A stretch of DNA of 10,288 nucleotides from Geobacteraceae bacterium (GTDB taxonomy: Bacteria; Desulfobacterota; Desulfuromonadia; Desulfuromonadales; Geopsychrobacteraceae), in assembly GCA_027064785.1 (NCBI GenBank), contig JAMOPE010000283.1, positions 1 to 10,288 on the forward strand, read 5' to 3'. Position 1 is the stretch's first letter. Every line of letters starts with the position of its first letter. Both the position numbers and the translations under genes were made by a program. Shown one piece after another: positions 7,367 to 10,288 of the stretch. The notes beneath the pieces were generated by a model. That model saw only the letters and a list, made by a program, of their open reading frames with translations. It was not told the DNA's origin and ran no database searches.

Positions 7367-7452
7367 ATATTTAATCTCACTCAATAAAATTAACAGACGC
7401 CTTCTTAAAAGTGTCTATGTTAGCTGTGTTGAAATGACTTAGAGCCCCCTAT

Positions 7453-8478
7453 CTAACGTCTTTTGGACCTGCTTGATGGAGAAGGTCTGCCAATTTGTTG
7501 TTTTGACCTTCCCGTGCTTGGTTTTACATTTGTCTTTGTTCTGCTGGGTGTCGGTTTTGAGGTTGCTTTTTTCGAGGGGGTAGAAACTTTATCATTCTTA
7601 TCCCTGCTTGCTGCACCAGCTTTCTCAGAGACCGGTTTCCAGTCTTTTTGAACCTGCTTGCCGGTTGTTTTTTTGTTTTCATTGGCCGTTGGTTTTTTGA
7701 CATCATTCGCTTTAGGTTTGTTGCTCTCGGGGGTCTCTCTCTTCTTGTTTAATTCTTGTTTGTTTTTAATCCCACCATTCCTTTTAGAAAATGACTTATC
7801 TGGATTTTTGGCTCCGAAATCATTACGTCTCGATTTTTTTTGTAGCTCGATAGACGTTTTGCTTTTTCTCACGCTGGTATAGCTATATGAATTATTAACA
7901 TTGATATGAACATTGACATTTGTTCTATAACGATGTCGAGGGTAGGGGTGCCACGGACGGTAGTAGGGGGGGTAATATCCCCAGTAAAATGGTGAATGCC
8001 ATGGGTGATATAGCGGGCCCCAAAAAAATACAAAAATTACCGGGGGATGTACATAGACCGGTTCTACTATGTAGCCAGGGCCGTACATATAGACATCCCC
8101 AACGACTTGAACCTGAGTTTCATCCTTCCCTTTTTTTTCAACATCAATCGTTGCTACATCCTGATACTGATCTTTTCCAATAACTGCCTGAATGGTGACC
8201 AGGTGTGTATCGCCCTTGGACGTCTCTGTTACTCTGAGGTAATCAACTTCCCCATCTTCATTTAGGTCGAGATTCGAAATCTGAGTTTTTGGATCATTGA
8301 GCTTTTTTTCAAATTCTTCCAGATCTTTTGCCTCACCAAATACCGATGCCACAGCTTCCAGATCAAGATTGTCGCTAATATCAGAATCTTTGGCTTTGAC
8401 GGTGGTGACATCTTCTGCGGACACATTGCTGCTGGCCATAAGCAATATCAATAGTAAAATTCCAAATAGTTTTTTCAT
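7453..8478 (-). CDS. Secreted protein with calcium-loop-like motif, aromatic middle and long basic tail; unknown function
   Basis: 341 residues. The signal peptide (MKKLFGILLLILLMASSNVSA) is probably cut after Ala21. A compact domain (about 35-140) contains NLDLNEDGEVDYLRV, where Asp71, Asn73, Asp75, Glu77 and Asp79 are spaced like an EF-hand or dockerin calcium loop, and ends VVGDVYMYGPGYIVEP. Next comes an aromatic stretch (about 143-185) dense in Trp, Tyr, Pro and His (PLYHPWHSPFYWGYYPPYYR, then PWHPYPRHRYR), then NVNVHINVNN. The last 135 residues are Lys/Ser/Thr/Pro-rich, strongly basic and likely disordered. I recall the domain with NLDLN.DG..DY.RV in Bacteroidetes secreted proteins, but have no name for it. 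The start is set by GGGAG seven bases before ATG 8478; a longer frame to 8553 has no such signal. A wall, polyanion or outer-membrane binding role is possible but only a guess. Confidence 0.82.
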   Translation of the reverse strand: MKKLFGILLLILLMASSNVSAEDVTTVKAKDSDISDNLDLEAVASVFGEAKDLEEFEKKLNDPKTQISNLDLNEDGEVDYLRVTETSKGDTHLVTIQAVIGKDQYQDVATIDVEKKGKDETQVQVVGDVYMYGPGYIVEPVYVHPPVIFVFFWGPLYHPWHSPFYWGYYPPYYRPWHPYPRHRYRTNVNVHINVNNSYSYTSVRKSKTSIELQKKSRRNDFGAKNPDKSFSKRNGGIKNKQELNKKRETPESNKPKANDVKKPTANENKKTTGKQVQKDWKPVSEKAGAASRDKNDKVSTPSKKATSKPTPSRTKTNVKPSTGRSKQQIGRPSPSSRSKRR

Positions 8479-8524
8479 TGTTTCTCCCATACTCAATTTA
8501 TGATAGCTACTATTTATCCAGATG

Positions 8525-8553
8525 AATAAACTGTCTGGACAAAATAAAGTCAA
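8525..8553 (-). promoter_or_regulatory. Candidate promoter of the envelope gene block
   Basis: On the minus strand TTGACT (plus 8548-8553) and TTTATT (plus 8525-8530) are spaced by 17 bases, about 47 bases before the ATG at 8478. A 6-bp inverted repeat, TCCAGA / TCTGGA, lies across the -10 and spacer (about 8518-8539) and could be a regulator site. Confidence 0.45.
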
Positions 8554-8638
8554 CTGTTTTTGTCAGAAATGGGAGGGAGAGTGATCTTTTATGGTCTGTA
8601 TATGGTCAAATTAGAACGTGATATGACCTTTCGCTTGC

Positions 8639-8667
8639 TTGACATAAACTTGTAACTGTTGCTAAAT
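8639..8667 (+). promoter_or_regulatory. Candidate sigma70 promoter upstream of hisZ
   Basis: A consensus -35 TTGACA (8639-8644) is followed after 17 bases by CTAAAT (8662-8667). Its transcript would begin almost at the 10-bp hairpin starting at 8675. It is the only strong -35 match before hisZ. Confidence 0.5.
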
Positions 8668-8674
8668 TACCGCG

Positions 8675-8708
8675 TTTGGTTGGGTGTATATCCCCAACCA
8701 AATTTTTT
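8675..8708 (+). terminator. Hairpin plus T6 between the promoter and hisZ
   Basis: TTTGGTTGGG (8675-8684) and CCCAACCAAA (8693-8702) form a perfect 10-bp stem with an 8-base loop, followed at once by six T (8703-8708). By sequence this is an intrinsic terminator on the plus strand. No plus-strand gene lies upstream, so it is either a leader attenuator or 5' hairpin of hisZ, or the end of an unannotated small RNA. Confidence 0.7.
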
Positions 8709-8763
8709 CACTTTAAATCCCTGGTCAGGAGGGCAACCATTCTGCCGGGCGGAGATAAAATAA

Positions 8764-10050
8764 ATGCGTTTTTCCGATTCATCCGCTGAAACCGACCTGC
8801 CCAAAGGGGTGCGTGATTTTCTTCCGCTGAAAGCTGCGAAAGTCGAGTATCTGCAACAGCAGTTACAGCAGGTTTATACCGCCTGGGGCTTCCGTCCGGT
8901 GATGACTCCGCAGCTCGAATTCCTCGATGTTCTTGAGCGGGGGCTGGGTGATGAGCTTCGTGACCGGATGTTCCGGTTCGATGATCGTCAGAGTGGCCGC
9001 ATGTTGGCTTTCCCCCCCGATATGACTCCTCAGATTGCCCGAATCGCAGCAACTCGGATGAGTGAACTGCCGCTGCCATTGCGGTTGTGTTACAGCGGTC
9101 GGGTGTTACGCCATACTGAGCAGCAGGCAGGCAAAGATCGTGATATTTTTCAGTCGGGGGTGGAGCTGATCGGTCTCGACAGCCCTGAAGCCGATGCCGA
9201 AATGATCGCGATGGCAGTTGAAGCATTAGCAGCAGTCGGGGCTGAAGAGTTCACCATCGATATCGGTCAGGTTGAGTTCTTCCGCGGTGTCATGGATGGC
9301 TTGCCCCTTGATCCCCGCTTGGCTGGACAGGTTGCCGATTCCATTTTGCGTAAAGACAGTTCCGAACTCAAGCTGCTGCTTGAAAAGAGCGAGCTGAAAG
9401 ACAGCACCTGTGAAGAGATTTTGTCATTGCCGCGTCTTTATGGCGGCCGGGAAGTTCTGGATCGTGCCGAGGCTTCGGTGAGTAATGAACGCTCCCGTAA
9501 GGCCCTCGACAGCCTGGCTCAGGTTCTCGACGTTCTTGATGTTTACGGTGTCCTCGATCATGTTACCCTCGACCTGGGTGAGCTGCGTGGATTGAATTAT
9601 CATACCGGGATTACGTTTCAGGGGTTCCTTTCGGGGATCGGTCAGACGGTCTGCAGTGGCGGGCGTTATAATAATCTGACAGAAAAATACGATTTTTCTG
9701 CTCCAGCCACCGGATTTACGTTCAGTCTGTTACACTTATTATTTGCTCTCGATAAAGTTCTTGATCAGCAGGTGGCGCCAAGTTGTGATCTGTTGATTTT
9801 TTCGACGGGTGAAAACTTGCGGACAGCGCAGCAACTGGCGTGTAAACTGCGGAACCAAGGGTATTCTGTGGCGCGTGATATTATTAATCGTCCTCAGAGC
9901 GAAGCCCTTGAGTACGCCCGGCAGATGAATTATCGTTTCATGGCCGTGGTTGCCGGTGAAAATCAGGATGTTGAACTGATTTCTCTGGGTGATGGAGAGA
10001 GTCGATCCGTCTCGTGGCAGCAACTTGATCGGGATGATTTTTCTCTGTGA
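8764..10050 (+). CDS. hisZ: ATP phosphoribosyltransferase regulatory subunit HisZ
   Basis: A HisRS paralog without aminoacylation activity that joins short-form HisG to make the first enzyme of histidine synthesis and senses histidine. At 428 residues it is full-length HisRS-like rather than the compact ~330-residue type. The class II core spans about 11-330: LPKGVRDFLP (12-21), motif 2 region RLCYSGRVLRH ... FQSGVELIG (107-137), RGLNYHTGITF (275-285) and the glycine-rich CSGGRYNNL (297-305). The HisRS signature RGLDYY is altered to RGLNYH. Residues about 340-425 (CDLLIFSTGENLRTAQQLAC) resemble an anticodon-binding-like domain. GGAGA lies nine bases before the ATG. The following purA is the usual hisZ-purA arrangement in several proteobacteria. 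HisRS itself is the alternative, but the altered motif and purA context favour HisZ. hisG is not in the window. Confidence 0.9.
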   Translation: MRFSDSSAETDLPKGVRDFLPLKAAKVEYLQQQLQQVYTAWGFRPVMTPQLEFLDVLERGLGDELRDRMFRFDDRQSGRMLAFPPDMTPQIARIAATRMSELPLPLRLCYSGRVLRHTEQQAGKDRDIFQSGVELIGLDSPEADAEMIAMAVEALAAVGAEEFTIDIGQVEFFRGVMDGLPLDPRLAGQVADSILRKDSSELKLLLEKSELKDSTCEEILSLPRLYGGREVLDRAEASVSNERSRKALDSLAQVLDVLDVYGVLDHVTLDLGELRGLNYHTGITFQGFLSGIGQTVCSGGRYNNLTEKYDFSAPATGFTFSLLHLLFALDKVLDQQVAPSCDLLIFSTGENLRTAQQLACKLRNQGYSVARDIINRPQSEALEYARQMNYRFMAVVAGENQDVELISLGDGESRSVSWQQLDRDDFSL

Positions 10051-10089
10051 TGTAATCATCTGTTTGGGGAACAACTATAAATTTTAACA

Positions 10090-10112
10090 GCCGATGACAT
10101 CCGGTCGTCGGC
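10090..10112. other. 9-bp hairpin between hisZ and purA
   Basis: GCCGATGAC (10090-10098) pairs with GTCGTCGGC (10104-10112), with one T-G wobble and loop ATCCG. No T-run follows, so it is not an intrinsic terminator. It lies in the 85-base gap just before purA and may affect mRNA stability or purA translation. Confidence 0.5.
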
Positions 10113-10135
10113 GTAACATGGAGCAATATAGAGTT

Positions 10136-10288
10136 ATGGCCAACGTAGTTATCGTCGGTGCCCAGTGGGGCGATGAAGGTAAGGGGAAAGTTGTCGATAT
10201 TTATACGGAGTATTCTCAGCAGGTTGTCCGTTTTCAGGGGGGAAACAATGCCGGGCACACTCTGGTTGTCGGTAACGAAAAAACAGTT
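10136..10288 (+). CDS. purA: Adenylosuccinate synthetase PurA (5' part, cut by window end)
   Basis: GTP-dependent ligation of IMP and aspartate to adenylosuccinate, the first step from IMP to AMP, in the cytoplasm. Only 51 codons are present. The opening [20 protein letters not shown] is diagnostic, with the P-loop GDEGKGK and catalytic Asp13; His41 in [10 protein letters not shown] is also seen, at the E. coli positions. An in-frame ATG at 10118 would add MEQYRV but lacks a ribosome-binding site, while GGAG at 10120-10123 (spacing 12) serves ATG 10136, the usual family start. It is probably cotranscribed with hisZ. Confidence 0.96.
   Translation, partial: MANVVIVGAQWGDEGKGKVVDIYTEYSQQVVRFQGGNNAGHTLVVGNEKTV

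Noticed and set aside
8708..9226. 172-residue minus-strand frame opposite the start of hisZ
   Set aside because: Antisense shadow of hisZ, which has full family motifs and a good ribosome-binding site.

Overview
The window looks like a conserved chromosomal stretch from a Gram-negative, probably deltaproteobacterial (Desulfuromonadales-type) organism. This is inferred from the gene set (RhlE helicase, initiator tRNA, selenouridine synthase SelU, PepA, and HisZ followed by PurA), from the lipoprotein signals and from codon usage. No taxonomic marker in the window settles it.

Layout. Bases 1-1196 (minus) hold the 5' part of a DEAD-box RNA helicase gene of the RhlE type, cut by the window edge. 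Bases 1338-1414 (minus) are an initiator tRNA-fMet with its own promoter and a strong hairpin terminator. Bases 1415-1677 hold that promoter and a composite of two inverted G/C-rich palindromic repeats. Then on the plus strand come selU/mnmH (1678-2733) and pepA (2777-4273). Between these two, a 17-bp inverted repeat supplies the last codons and the stop of selU. pepA ends at a UUCG-capped hairpin that looks related to the upstream repeats.

Bases 4358-8478 form a minus-strand block that reads as more AT-rich and accessory. In transcription order it has a periplasmic Trp/Tyr/Pro-rich protein with a calcium-loop-like motif and a long basic tail, a tandem-VOC-domain membrane-anchored protein, a tiny proline-rich lipoprotein translationally coupled to it, a remnant of another gene (6000-6200, plus strand), a minimal two-helix potassium channel, and an NhaA sodium/proton antiporter. 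The last two are 40 bases apart and probably share a promoter, making an ion and pH homeostasis unit. The first three look like a cell-envelope unit of unknown role.

Bases 8479-8763 are a divergent regulatory region with a promoter for each side, an 11-bp-spaced direct repeat, and a textbook hairpin plus T6 that sits between the apparent hisZ promoter and hisZ. The plus strand then carries hisZ (8764-10050), the HisRS-like regulatory partner of short-form HisG, and the first 51 codons of purA (10136 to the window end). No CRISPR array, intact transposon, integrase, phage gene or recognisable defence system is present. The most interesting unknowns are the three-gene envelope block, the AlbA_2-like gene remnant, the selU-terminal repeat and the orphan terminator-like hairpin before hisZ.
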